A stretch of DNA of 52,027 nucleotides from Paenibacillus caui (lineage in GTDB: Bacteria > Bacillota > Bacilli > Paenibacillales > Paenibacillaceae). The stretch spans positions 1-52,027 of the forward strand of contig NZ_JAIOGQ010000032.1 of assembly GCF_019904135.1 (NCBI RefSeq), written 5' to 3'. The translations under genes were made by a program, and so were the position numbers. This document shows positions 19,749-27,641 of this stretch, piece after piece (position 1 is the first letter of the stretch; each line of letters begins with the position of its first letter). The notes below the pieces were generated by a model. It saw only the letters and a program-made list of their open reading frames with translations, made no database searches and was not told where the DNA came from.

Positions 19749-20753
19749 TCATTGCGCCCGTGATATCGATGACCTGTTCTTTTTATACAACCAAGATAAG
19801 TTAGGGCTGAAAAGAACCCCGCAGAGTTTTTCGACCCCTTTCATGGACAGGATAAAGGTTATGACGATGGCAAGCAGAATCAACAGCATTTGATCCACCC
19901 ATGTGTCGATATACCGGTAGATGCCCTGATGATCCATTATTTTCAATACGAAACCGTGCAGCAAAAAGGGATATATCGTCCGAATGCCAGGCTCGCTGAT
20001 CTGTGTCCGCCCGCTCGGGATTAAAGAGAGAACGCAAAGCGACAAAATGACCGATACGGCTGCAACAGCCACCCTGTATATTCCCGCATACCATTCCGGG
20101 CTGCCCAGTTTGGAGTAGCTGTAGCTGCCCCAAAGCCATTCACAATTGAGGTTCTGGCCATAGCGAAATAGAAGCCCCAGTGTAAGGATCACAATACATG
20201 CAGCTGCTATTTTGACCGGCCATTTAAATAAATAATCATAGTATTCCCGCTTCATATAGTAACCTGCCAGGAAGAACGGAAAGAAGTTGATCGCCCGGAG
20301 CGATGACAAATTATAACCCAGTTCCGTTGAAGAATATCCGGCCAATACCGCAAGGCAGCTGGCAAACAGGATCGGATACCTTAATTTTGCAAAATACGGC
20401 AGGGCGATTTTCCATAAAATAACCGCAAGCAGGTACCAGGTTATCCAATAGGGCTGAAAGAAGGTAAATTTCAGGTTTGCCCGGCCGTTCAGATAATAAT
20501 CCAGCAGCGTATACAGCGTTTCAAAAATGACGTACAGCACGAGATAAGGGCCAAGCTTCCCCGATTTCTTGGAAAAGTAACCTGTAATAAAAACAAAAAG
20601 CGGGATATGAAAAAAGTAAATGAAGTTGTACACAGCCTTCGCGGACTCGCTTGTTGAATAAAGGGGTTCCAGCACATGGCCGATGACCACGAACGCAATC
20701 AAGACAAACTTCACATTATCGAAATAATGGTCGCGTTGATTAACCTCAGGCAT
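19749..20753 (-). CDS. Acyltransferase-3 family membrane protein
   Basis: This 334-residue, about ten-TM protein starts with DNVKFVLIAFVVIGHVLEPL, the first-helix pattern of acyltransferase-3 / fucose-4-O-acetylase-like (COG3594) proteins, where the His is the probable catalytic residue. Such proteins O-acylate cell-surface sugars or polymers; the substrate is unknown. A later HIPLFVFITGYFSK segment is also family-typical. It is convergent with tcdA and divergent from helD, and begins the stretch that separates tcdA from rarA. Confidence 0.8.
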   Translation of the reverse strand: MPEVNQRDHYFDNVKFVLIAFVVIGHVLEPLYSTSESAKAVYNFIYFFHIPLFVFITGYFSKKSGKLGPYLVLYVIFETLYTLLDYYLNGRANLKFTFFQPYWITWYLLAVILWKIALPYFAKLRYPILFASCLAVLAGYSSTELGYNLSSLRAINFFPFFLAGYYMKREYYDYLFKWPVKIAAACIVILTLGLLFRYGQNLNCEWLWGSYSYSKLGSPEWYAGIYRVAVAAVSVILSLCVLSLIPSGRTQISEPGIRTIYPFLLHGFVLKIMDHQGIYRYIDTWVDQMLLILLAIVITFILSMKGVEKLCGVLFSPNLSWLYKKNRSSISRAQ

Positions 20754-20875
20754 CGTTTTAACTCCCTTCGATTGGTTTATTCACTCTTACCCTGTATGCT
20801 AACAAACCAAACTCGCAACCTCACCTTTTATTTTATGCAATTTGTTCCTTATCCAGATCGTTTTTTTGGATTTGG

Positions 20876-20907
20876 GAGTATCTTTTTCATACTCAAAGTG
20901 GTATAAT
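20876..20907 (+). promoter_or_regulatory. Extended -10 promoter with an inverted repeat upstream of helD
   Basis: TGGTATAAT (20899-20907) is an extended -10 element; no good -35 box is visible. In the place of the -35 box lies GAGTAT-N7-ATACTC (20876-20894), a perfect 6-bp inverted repeat that could bind a regulator or replace sigma contact. The helD start is 75 bp downstream. Confidence 0.45.
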
Positions 20908-20981
20908 GGATATTCTTTCTTTGGCTTGAAAATACTTCATTGCCGGGAGGAACAATACTGCATTCTTAGGAGGTAACTGAA

Positions 20982-23135
20982 ATGGATGATTTTCAAAGTG
21001 CCTATCAAGAAGAAAAGGAACATCTGGACCGCACCTTGAAGACGATTGACGAAGAGCTCAAACGGCTTCAGGCGGTGCCCGTATACAACGGACACGATTT
21101 TACGGAACAGGTGCTGGAAGCGAGCAGGGAGTCAGCGCGCAGAGGGCTGTCCCAGTCGATTCAGGAGCCTTACTTCGGACGGCTCGATTTCGAGGAAAAG
21201 AAAGGGAGCAGACTGCCTCTTTACATCGGCAAGCACGGGGTCTCCGGAGAGGACGCAAAGCCGGTCGTTATTGATTGGCGGGCGCCGGTCGCAAGTCTGT
21301 TTTATTCTTTTACCGGAGGAGATTCGGCTTCCTATGAAGCCCCTGAAGGGTTAATTGAAGGTCTTGTTTATTTAAAAAGAAACGTAGTTATCCGCAAGCA
21401 AATTTTGGAGCGTGTTGTGGATACATACAACCGGGAAAGTGATGGTCCGGCGGTGTCCGACGAATTTCTGCTGTACCGTCTTGGCGAGAACAAGGATAAC
21501 CGGCTGCGCGACATCGTCTCGACGATTCAGGCGGAACAGGATCAAATTATCCGGGCGGCACGAAACACCGCTTTGATTATCCAGGGCGTGGCGGGAAGCG
21601 GAAAGACGACGGTGGCGCTTCATCGGCTGGCCTTTTTGCTGTACCAGTACAAGGAACAAATCTCTGCGGAGAAGATGGTGATATTTGCGCCGAACCGGAT
21701 GTTTATCGACTATATCTCCGATGTGCTGCCGGAACTGGGCGTTGGCGATATCCAGCAGAGCACGTTCAGCGATTGGGCGGCCTCCATTCTGGAGCTTGAC
21801 GAGACGCCGAGCGACGGTCCGGATGAGCTAGGAAAATGGTTTGACCGGCCGGGAGCCGAAACGTTGGACGATGATCTGCTGCCGGGCCGGTTTAAAGGCT
21901 CCATGAGCTTCCGCGACCTGCTTGAAGACGCGGTCCGCCTGCTCGGGTCCCGCTGTCTGCCGGACGGGGACTTCTCTCCCTGGGATGGCGCCGTGCTGAA
22001 GCAGGGAACAATCCGGCAGTGGTTCGAGGAGGAATACAAGCCGTATCCTCTCGCCAGACGCAAAGAGCGGACGCTGGCGCGCATTCACCGCTGGATCGAG
22101 ATGGAGCTGAAGAAAGCTCCGTCACAAGCCGCACTGAAGGATCGAAAGAAGAAGGCGGCCCAGCGCGAGAAAGCCTATGCCAAAAAATGGCCGGACATTG
22201 CACCATTGGCCATTTACAAGGCGTTGTTCGGGGCCGCGAAGCTGCAGGGGATGGATGCGGAAACGCTGGCTGAAGTGACCGTGCGGATACCTGGACCTAT
22301 TTTGAAGCAAACCCAGGGCGATTTGAGGAAGAGCAGGGTCACGGAGGAAGATCTGGCCGGACTTCTGTATCTATATACGCTGGTTGACGAAATTCGCGGG
22401 GGGCAGCGGTTTGACCATGTCGTCATTGACGAGGCGCAGGACTTCTCCCCGCTTCAGGTGGCGGTACTGGACAAGTTTGTGAAGGGCCATTCCTTTACCA
22501 TTCTTGGCGACCTGTCGCAAGGCATTCACTATTACCGCGGCATTCGCAGATGGGAAGAGATGCAGACGCTGTTCGCGCCAGGCGATACGGCTTATTTCGC
22601 CCTCACCCGAAGCTACCGGTCAACGATGGAAATTATTACATTCGCCAACGAAATTCTGCAGCGGGGCGTAGATGCGGATCTGCTGGCCGTGCCGGTATTC
22701 CGCAGCGCGGAGCCGGTAAGGGTGCTGTCCATGGACCCGGCTGAGCGAACAGAGCGCATTGCGGCGGCGCTTGACCGCGTGCTGCAAGGTCCTTACCGTA
22801 CGGCGGCGCTCTTGACGCGGACGCTGCGTGAGGCGGAGGAACTGCACAATACCTTTGCCAAGCAGGGACGTGAGCTCCATTTGATCGACGGCCGAAGCAG
22901 CCAATATGAAGGCGGGATATCCGTACTCCCCGCCTATCTGTCCAAAGGGCTGGAGTTTGACGCCGTCATTATCGTGGACGCGGATGCCGCTCACTACAGC
23001 CGGCAGGACGCCAAGCTGCTGTATGTGGCCTGTACGCGGGCATTGCATGAGCTGTGGCTGCTTGCGTTTGACAAAGTGCCTAGTTATGTCGCGGCAGATG
23101 ATCCGGAAACGGCTTCAACAAGCTGGCCTGAATAA
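20982..23135 (+). CDS. helD: RNA polymerase recycling motor ATPase HelD
   Basis: HelD is a UvrD-like superfamily 1 ATPase that binds RNA polymerase and strips it from DNA. The 717-residue protein begins with a long antiparallel coiled coil (EEKEHLDRTLKTIDEELKRL), then a DWRAPVASLFY segment typical of HelD, Walker A GVAGSGKTT at 202-210, Walker B VVIDEAQDFS near residue 485, LGDLSQGIHYYRG, and the SKGLEFD and ACTRAL motifs of the second helicase domain. It is somewhat shorter than the 774-residue B. subtilis protein. AGGAGG precedes the ATG. HelD in some species confers rifampicin tolerance; nothing here shows which class this is. Confidence 0.88.
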   Translation: MDDFQSAYQEEKEHLDRTLKTIDEELKRLQAVPVYNGHDFTEQVLEASRESARRGLSQSIQEPYFGRLDFEEKKGSRLPLYIGKHGVSGEDAKPVVIDWRAPVASLFYSFTGGDSASYEAPEGLIEGLVYLKRNVVIRKQILERVVDTYNRESDGPAVSDEFLLYRLGENKDNRLRDIVSTIQAEQDQIIRAARNTALIIQGVAGSGKTTVALHRLAFLLYQYKEQISAEKMVIFAPNRMFIDYISDVLPELGVGDIQQSTFSDWAASILELDETPSDGPDELGKWFDRPGAETLDDDLLPGRFKGSMSFRDLLEDAVRLLGSRCLPDGDFSPWDGAVLKQGTIRQWFEEEYKPYPLARRKERTLARIHRWIEMELKKAPSQAALKDRKKKAAQREKAYAKKWPDIAPLAIYKALFGAAKLQGMDAETLAEVTVRIPGPILKQTQGDLRKSRVTEEDLAGLLYLYTLVDEIRGGQRFDHVVIDEAQDFSPLQVAVLDKFVKGHSFTILGDLSQGIHYYRGIRRWEEMQTLFAPGDTAYFALTRSYRSTMEIITFANEILQRGVDADLLAVPVFRSAEPVRVLSMDPAERTERIAAALDRVLQGPYRTAALLTRTLREAEELHNTFAKQGRELHLIDGRSSQYEGGISVLPAYLSKGLEFDAVIIVDADAAHYSRQDAKLLYVACTRALHELWLLAFDKVPSYVAADDPETASTSWPE

Positions 23136-23152
23136 TTCCTATATAAAAAATA

Positions 23153-23186
23153 CAGAAAGCTCAGGGAGCTGCTCCCTGGCTTTCTG
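23153..23186. terminator. Bidirectional terminator between helD and the CD3324-like gene
   Basis: CAGAAAGC-CAGGGAGC pairs with GCTCCCTG-GCTTTCTG to make a long stem between two converging genes. It ends only 4 bp from the stop of the minus-strand gene. Confidence 0.75.
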
Positions 23187-23189
23187 GTA

Positions 23190-23498
23190 TTATTGATGGC
23201 TGGCGACGGCGGCTTTTGCCGCCCGGTGGGCCGAGCGCATTTTCGTTAAAATTTTACGGATGCTGTCGATGGACAGGTGATAGGTCTCAGCCAGTCCTTC
23301 AACATCGTTCCCCGCACAGTAAGAATTATAGATTTCTTCATTCCGCCGCGCAATCAGCTTGCGCGAACCGCTGATTTCACCCCAGAGGGCACGCTTCTCG
23401 TCACATTTCGGAATGTAGACAAGCTCGCCTTGTATGTAATCCTGAAGTTCCTTCAGCAGTCTAGGGGGAAGCACATCCTTCCCGTTTTTGTAGTTCAC
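23190..23498 (-). CDS. CD3324-family / Mor-like small DNA-binding protein
   Basis: This is a 102-residue protein from the GTG at 23498, chosen because AAGGAGG lies 9 nt upstream; the TTG two codons earlier is too close to that site. It resembles the CD3324 family: VLPPRLLKELQDYIQGELVY, then a WGEISGSRK core, and a C-terminal helix-turn-helix (GLAETYHLSIDSIRKIL) like Mor/sigma-70 region 4 proteins. The family is common in Firmicutes and its targets are unknown. Its start overlaps a 34-codon ORF in another frame, suggesting translational coupling. Confidence 0.75.
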   Translation of the reverse strand: MNYKNGKDVLPPRLLKELQDYIQGELVYIPKCDEKRALWGEISGSRKLIARRNEEIYNSYCAGNDVEGLAETYHLSIDSIRKILTKMRSAHRAAKAAVASHQ

Positions 23499-23565
23499 GT
23501 TCAATTGCCTCCTTAAAACATGTTCCGTCAGTTCCGCCCATTACATAGTTTTTAAATGCAGCCAT
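23461..23565 (-). CDS. Possible 34-residue ORF overlapping the CD3324-like gene
   Basis: An ATG at 23565 is preceded by GAAAGGAGG with good spacing and opens 34 codons (MAAFKNYVMGGTDGTCF..., ending ...REGCASP) that run past the GTG start of the CD3324-like gene in another frame. The Shine-Dalgarno sequence of the downstream gene lies inside it. This is the pattern of a coupled leader or microprotein gene. No family is recognised, and composition cannot prove translation. Confidence 0.45.
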   Translation of the reverse strand: MAAFKNYVMGGTDGTCFKEAIERELQKREGCASP

Positions 23566-23624
23566 TGACCGCGCCTCCTTTCGTCATCGTATTTTTTAAT
23601 CGATAAATTCTATAATATGGATTT

Positions 23625-23653
23625 ATTATAAATGAAATTGTATTCGGATGGAA
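23625..23653 (-). promoter_or_regulatory. Candidate promoter for the 34-aa ORF and CD3324-like gene
   Basis: On the minus strand TATAAT (23630-23625) is a perfect -10 box, and TTCCAT (23653-23648) sits 17 bp upstream as a weak -35. Transcription would start near 23617, about 50 nt before the ATG at 23565. Confidence 0.5.
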
Positions 23654-23675
23654 TGAAACTTTTTGAAATAAAGGA

Positions 23676-23699
23676 GGGAGGCCGTTTGCTCGGCCTCCC
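23676..23699 (-). terminator. GC-rich hairpin after the 24-residue ORF
   Basis: GGGAGGCCG pairs perfectly with CGGCCTCCC around a six-base loop. On the minus strand it is followed by TCCTTTATTTC, a weak U-tract. It lies between the 24-codon ORF and the promoter of the next unit, so it looks like a terminator for the former. A second hairpin (GGTTCCGCT/AGCGGAAACC, 23709-23732) overlaps the end of the ORF. Confidence 0.55.
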
Positions 23700-23719
23700 G
23701 GGAATGCAGGTTCCGCTGG

Positions 23720-23794
23720 TTAAGCGGAAACCACCTCGTATGCTGTAATCAAATCGATCAACTCCTTTCCCAGCTGATTTGCCCGGCCGGACAT
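23720..23794 (-). CDS. Possible 24-residue peptide
   Basis: A frame from ATG 23794 to TAA encodes a 24-residue peptide starting MSGRANQLGK and ending ELIDLITAYEVVSA. No good RBS precedes the ATG. However, a strong GGGAAAGGAG inside the frame could serve an internal TTG and give only the last ten residues (ITAYEVVSA after the start). The short length, hydrophobic C-terminus and hairpin directly downstream fit a leader or signalling peptide, but nothing proves translation and I recognise no family. Confidence 0.3.
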   Translation of the reverse strand: MSGRANQLGKELIDLITAYEVVSA

Positions 23795-24163
23795 CTATTA
23801 TTAACTCATACTGGTGCGGCAAAGGAAAGTGAAAGAATGTTTATAAATATTTTTTACGAAAATATACACTAAGGACGTTAAGGCGCATAAAAAGCGGATT
23901 TTTCCTACTCGGGGCACCACCAGCAAAACGCTAAAGCCGGTTTTCACCACTCTAACGGTGTAATCGAAAGGTTTAGGCTAGAATTGTTCACATGGATTTT
24001 TAGAATTAATATAACGGCAGCTGTCGATAAATATTTAGACTGAAATATCTCTACAACGACTCCGAGCGATGTCAACCAGCTTATTCAATATCGCGTAATC
24101 CTTGTCGCATCAGCGATTCGGCCTATTTTTTCGATTGGAAAGTTGAGTTATTAATATTGAAAA
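23795..24163. other. Intergenic stretch holding one copy of a 15-bp direct repeat
   Basis: No gene is seen here. The sequence ACGAAAATATACACT at 23856-23870, followed by AAGGACG, recurs at 28679-28693 in front of the transposase remnant. Beyond that, short frames with many stops and an AT-rich 3' part (23990-24160) suggest decayed sequence, possibly a fragment of the same insertion sequence; that origin is inferred. Confidence 0.6.
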
Positions 24164-25060
24164 CTAATTGCCGGGCAGTTGGATGCCGCGCCAGCCGCTT
24201 ACATCGCATTGGCCATATTCATTATCACCCACAGCAACCACCGTACCGTCGGATTTAAGGCCGAGAGTATGAGCGCAACCCGCCGCAACCGCCACAATAT
24301 CGCGCCAGCCACTTACATTGCATTGGCCATGCTCATTCCAACCCACAGCCGCCACCGTACCGTCCGATTTAAGGCCGATGGTATGATTACTACCCGCCGC
24401 TATCGCCACAATACCGCGCCAGCCGCTTACATCGCATTGGTCACGCTTATTCCAACCCACAGCCGCCACCGTGCCGTCCGATTTAAGCCCGACGGTATGA
24501 AGGTAACCCGCCGCTGCCGCCACTATGCCGCGCCAGCCGCTTACATCGCATTGGCCATACCGATTATTACCCACAATCGTCACCGTGCCGTCCGATTTAA
24601 GCCCGACGGTATGCCAGTCACCCGCCGCTACCGCCACCATATCACGCCAGCCGCTTACATTGCATTGGCCTTCATTATTTCGACCCACAGCCACCACCGT
24701 GCCATCCGATTTAAGCCCGACGGTACGACGCCAACCCGCCGCAACCGCCACAATATCGCGCCAGCTGCTTACATCGCATTGGTCATGCTTATTCCAACCC
24801 ACAGCCGCCACCGTGCCGTCCGATTTAAGACCGATTGTATGAGCATTACCCGTGTTCGTCGCCATATGAACATTACCAGCCGCGACCGCCACAATATCGC
24901 GCCAGCCGCTTACATCACATTGGCCATATTTATTATCACCCACAGCCGTCACCGTTCCGTCAGATTTAAGCCCCACGGTATGACGACGACCCGCCGCTAT
25001 GGTATCTTTAGGCCAGCGTCTCACCTTTAACGCCGCTTCTTTCGGTGAAATGTAATCCAT
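24164..25060 (-). CDS. RCC1-like beta-propeller repeat protein
   Basis: The 298-residue protein consists almost wholly of seven 38-residue repeats of the form HTVGLKSDGTV-AVG-N-GQCDVSGW followed by RDIVAVAAG, an RCC1/BLIP-II-like propeller unit. A nine-residue extra stretch (HMATNTGNA) sits between repeats 1 and 2. No signal peptide or membrane segment is visible. The first 13 residues (MDYISPKEAALKV) look like the opening of a small helix-turn-helix or excisionase-type domain, now truncated. The ATG follows AAGGAGG. Bacterial RCC1-repeat proteins usually bind partners through the propeller; the partner is unknown here. Confidence 0.85.
   Translation of the reverse strand: MDYISPKEAALKVRRWPKDTIAAGRRHTVGLKSDGTVTAVGDNKYGQCDVSGWRDIVAVAAGNVHMATNTGNAHTIGLKSDGTVAAVGWNKHDQCDVSSWRDIVAVAAGWRRTVGLKSDGTVVAVGRNNEGQCNVSGWRDMVAVAAGDWHTVGLKSDGTVTIVGNNRYGQCDVSGWRGIVAAAAGYLHTVGLKSDGTVAAVGWNKRDQCDVSGWRGIVAIAAGSNHTIGLKSDGTVAAVGWNEHGQCNVSGWRDIVAVAAGCAHTLGLKSDGTVVAVGDNEYGQCDVSGWRGIQLPGN
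24170..25000 (-). repeat. Seven 114-bp tandem coding repeats
   Basis: The gene's repeats are very similar at the DNA level; the strings CCGTCCGATTTAAG and CGCCAGCCGCTTACAT recur with a 114-bp period on the plus strand. High nucleotide identity between units implies recent duplication or gene conversion, so repeat number may vary between strains. The boundaries given are approximate. Confidence 0.85.
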
Positions 25061-25345
25061 GTCTTACCTCCTTGAAAACAAGACCTATTTATTATATAAA
25101 TTCATGCACCATATACTTCTGTATTCAACCGAAAGAGATTGCCCGAGCAACAATAATCGGGTGGCATATCAGAAATGATGAGATATATACAATTTTGCAC
25201 AATAGAGTAAATGGTTCAAATTGCATCACGGCACCTTTCATTTCATTTTCCTAATTACATCTGAGAATTTTCAACCACAAAGTCCGATATAACAACACAA
25301 TGTTATTGAGCGTCATTCAACTATATTTTCCGAAGAGCCAAATAA

Positions 25346-25387
25346 AATAGCGGGACTAGGACTCAAAAGTCCTAGACTCCCGCTATT
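25346..25387 (-). terminator. Strong hairpin terminator in the gap between the SDR and RCC1 genes
   Basis: AATAGCGGGA-CTAGGACT pairs with AGTCCTAG-TCCCGCTATT around a CAAA loop, 44 bp downstream of the SDR stop. It probably ends the minus-strand SDR transcript. The rest of the 370-bp gap 25061-25430 is AT-rich and shows no gene. Confidence 0.7.
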
Positions 25388-25430
25388 ATACTAGTCAACT
25401 AACGCTCTACCACTTTAAAATTGACCTGTG

Positions 25431-26228
25431 TTAATCTTTCAGTTGGACTTTTTGGTTATTCTTAGAATTGCCTGCATAAGCAAAAAGTGGTTCACTAAGT
25501 TTGAATTCAAAGGCTTCTCTGTCAACTACACCAACAGTCATGTTGCTATCATAAAGCTGCAAGAGAAAATTGGCCATTTCATGGCTTGTATGGTACGTAC
25601 TAAAAGTTTTGTCATAGTCATACTCGCTCGTATTGTTTGCCACTTGTCCAAATTCGGTTTTTGTAGCCGCTGGTGCCAAAACTTTAGCTTGTAATTTTGC
25701 ATTGGCGGCTTTCAGTTCATGGGCCAATCCCTCGGTAAATGCACTGACAAAAAACTTGGTAGCACAGTAGGTAACGGCCGTTGGCACGATTGTGTATCCA
25801 CCAGCTGAAGATATATTGATTAATTGTGTACCATCCACATCTTTATAATCACGTACATACAAGGACGAAAAGATCGTTAGGGCTTCCACGTTTAGGCGCA
25901 GCATTGTTTCAATCTTTTCCAAGTCTTGACCGGACACACTGTCATAGCTACCGAAACCTGCATTGTTAATCCATGTTTCGATTTGATACGGATTTAACTC
26001 TCGATAGAGTTGATGGGCGTTTTGACTGATGGATACATCGACTGCTTTTACCACAATATCCAGGTCAGGAACTTCCTGCAAGATTTCTCTTTTCAGTTCG
26101 TTCAGATTGTGTTCACGGCGAGCAACAAGTATGATATTCTTCTTGCGTTTTGCGAAAGCCTTAGCTGTCGCGTAACCTATACCAGAGCTTGCTCCGGTAA
26201 TAACAGTATATTTTCCTTGTTTATCCAT
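25431..26228 (-). CDS. Short-chain dehydrogenase/reductase (SDR)
   Basis: This 265-residue classical SDR has the N-terminal NAD(P)-binding TGASSGIG, an NNAGFG motif, the catalytic Ser in INISSAGGY and the YxxxK pair in TYCATK. The ARREHNLNEL stretch after beta-2 suggests an NADP preference. The substrate is unknown. The ATG has AAAGGAG upstream. Its codon and base composition are more AT-rich than the backbone genes, in line with a transferred origin, and it sits next to the broken MFS gene and an AraC regulator. Confidence 0.88.
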   Translation of the reverse strand: MDKQGKYTVITGASSGIGYATAKAFAKRKKNIILVARREHNLNELKREILQEVPDLDIVVKAVDVSISQNAHQLYRELNPYQIETWINNAGFGSYDSVSGQDLEKIETMLRLNVEALTIFSSLYVRDYKDVDGTQLINISSAGGYTIVPTAVTYCATKFFVSAFTEGLAHELKAANAKLQAKVLAPAATKTEFGQVANNTSEYDYDKTFSTYHTSHEMANFLLQLYDSNMTVGVVDREAFEFKLSEPLFAYAGNSKNNQKVQLKD

Positions 26229-26242
26229 TCTAATCTTCTCCT

Positions 26243-27188
26243 TTAACTTGGCATACTGACCTCTAATATATATTTGGGTAGCAAAATAAGCTCAAACGCA
26301 GCACGATGACGAAATGGATCACCCCCTTGAGATATCACCGCTGTGCTTAGGTTGGTTTTTCCCTTCTCATATGCCTGCTGCACAGTTGTTCTGCCGCTTG
26401 ATGTCAGCCATGGCGTGCTCTTGCGAACGAACGGGCTCCCCCAGATCATGAGCAACAAGACGGCAACGACCACCCATCCAGAAAAGGTGGATAGTAACAC
26501 TAGGGCAAGGACTTGAACGGACATGGAGACAATTAGCGTGCGGACGATGCCAATCCGATCCGCCAAGAAGCCGACAAGCCTTGAGCCGATCAAGCTCCCT
26601 ATGCCCAAGGTCAAGAGAATGACGCTCATTTTACTTTCCATTATCGGCATGATGAAGGCCAGAAAGGGGGTGATATACGTATCGACCACCGAAAAGCTGA
26701 TAAACACGAAGAACGTAACACCAAGGGTGATCGCGATCCCCGGCTCTTTAAGAATGCAAGTCACTCGCCTAGAGGGATGGAAGCTTCGCCTTTCAGAGCC
26801 GGAATCGCCCGTGCAACGTTGGACATCGCTCCGGCCTGACGTCCGGAAAGAGCCAGCTTCACAGCTATGCAATAAGCGGTGACAACGTAGACGCCCGTTC
26901 CGCCCCTGAGTACAACGCGAGATGCCATCAGGAAGCCGAAGCCCGGAAGGGCGAGCGTCGAAACGATGCCGAGTAATATGATGGCAAGAGCTAGTAACAA
27001 TTGCTTACGCTGATTCATCTTCGCCGTCGCGACCATGATAACGGGCGTGCCGATCGCGTTACCGAGCGCGAATACGGTAATGAGTCCGCTGTCGATACCG
27101 ATACGCCGACGGAAGCAGCGATTTTATCCATCATGCCTACGATGCTGAATTGTGGAATGCCAACAAAGAAGCTGATAAGGGTCAGCAT
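26243..27188 (-). pseudogene. Broken MFS drug/sugar efflux transporter gene
   Basis: Three pieces of one MFS transporter are read in different frames. From ATG 27188 the N-terminal TM (SFFVGIPQFSIVGMMDKI) loses frame near 27093. The next piece (GLITVFALGNAIGTPVIM...ASRVVLRGGTGVYVVTAY) ends near 26761 after an apparent internal deletion. The third (ITLGVTFFVFISFSVVDTYITPF...) loses similarity near WGSPFVRKSTPW. The last 65 or so residues do not look like MFS sequence, so a deletion may have joined a foreign tail. A functional transporter is unlikely. Confidence 0.8.
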
Positions 27189-27341
27189 GTAAATTTTCCA
27201 GGTGTTATGCGATCATAAAAGTTATGGATCTGCTTCGGCATCCTTATTATGAAACAAATGAAAAGGCGATCGGTATCCCATTCTTCTCAAATGATTGCCT
27301 AATACTCTCACAGCCATTTACAGATTTTCCGAACGGGAAAG

Positions 27342-27587
27342 CCCACTACGGGTGCGATAGCACCCCCTTTAGGGGTGGGATGATAGTGAGGTCGGATACG
27401 AGTGCCCTAAGAACTGAAAGGTTTGTGGTGCTTCAAGTATCCGAAAATTTCACTCTTTTTTATTGCATGTCCGTTTCAGTTTATAAATAAAATTGATACA
27501 ATGTGTATATGAATGAATATAGAAGAACAAACACAACCGTATCATGTAAGGTGTAGGGCTTGCGACTTTAGTCGTGGGAGTCTCAAG
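27342..27587 (+). mobile_element. Internally deleted IS200/IS605-type element
   Basis: Three parts are visible. A nested hairpin (CCCAC...GGGTGC-GATA-GCACCC...GTGGG, 27342-27379) looks like a left-end structure. A 15-codon stub at 27509-27556 encodes MNEYRRTNTTVS, the start of Y1 transposase TnpA of the IS200/IS605 family. Directly after it a subterminal hairpin CGACT-TT-AGTCG followed by TGGGAGTCTCAA (27563-27585) resembles a right end. The transposase body is missing, so this is a palindrome-associated, non-autonomous remnant. Exact ends are uncertain. Confidence 0.65.
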
Positions 27588-27641
27588 TACGAATATGAAT
27601 TATGATGGAACTATCAAGGATGGAGGAACAAGGAGGATCTT

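Noticed and set aside
23610..23822. 70-codon minus-strand frame upstream of the CD3324-like gene
   Set aside because: It starts at a TTG without an RBS and runs through both hairpins and the promoter of the next unit.
24170..25000. Regular 114-bp repeats considered as a CRISPR-like array
   Set aside because: The repeats are coding, with no unique spacers, and translate into RCC1-like units.
24179..25030. Long plus-strand open frame opposite the RCC1-like gene
   Set aside because: It has no RBS, and its length comes from the repeat structure of the real minus-strand gene.
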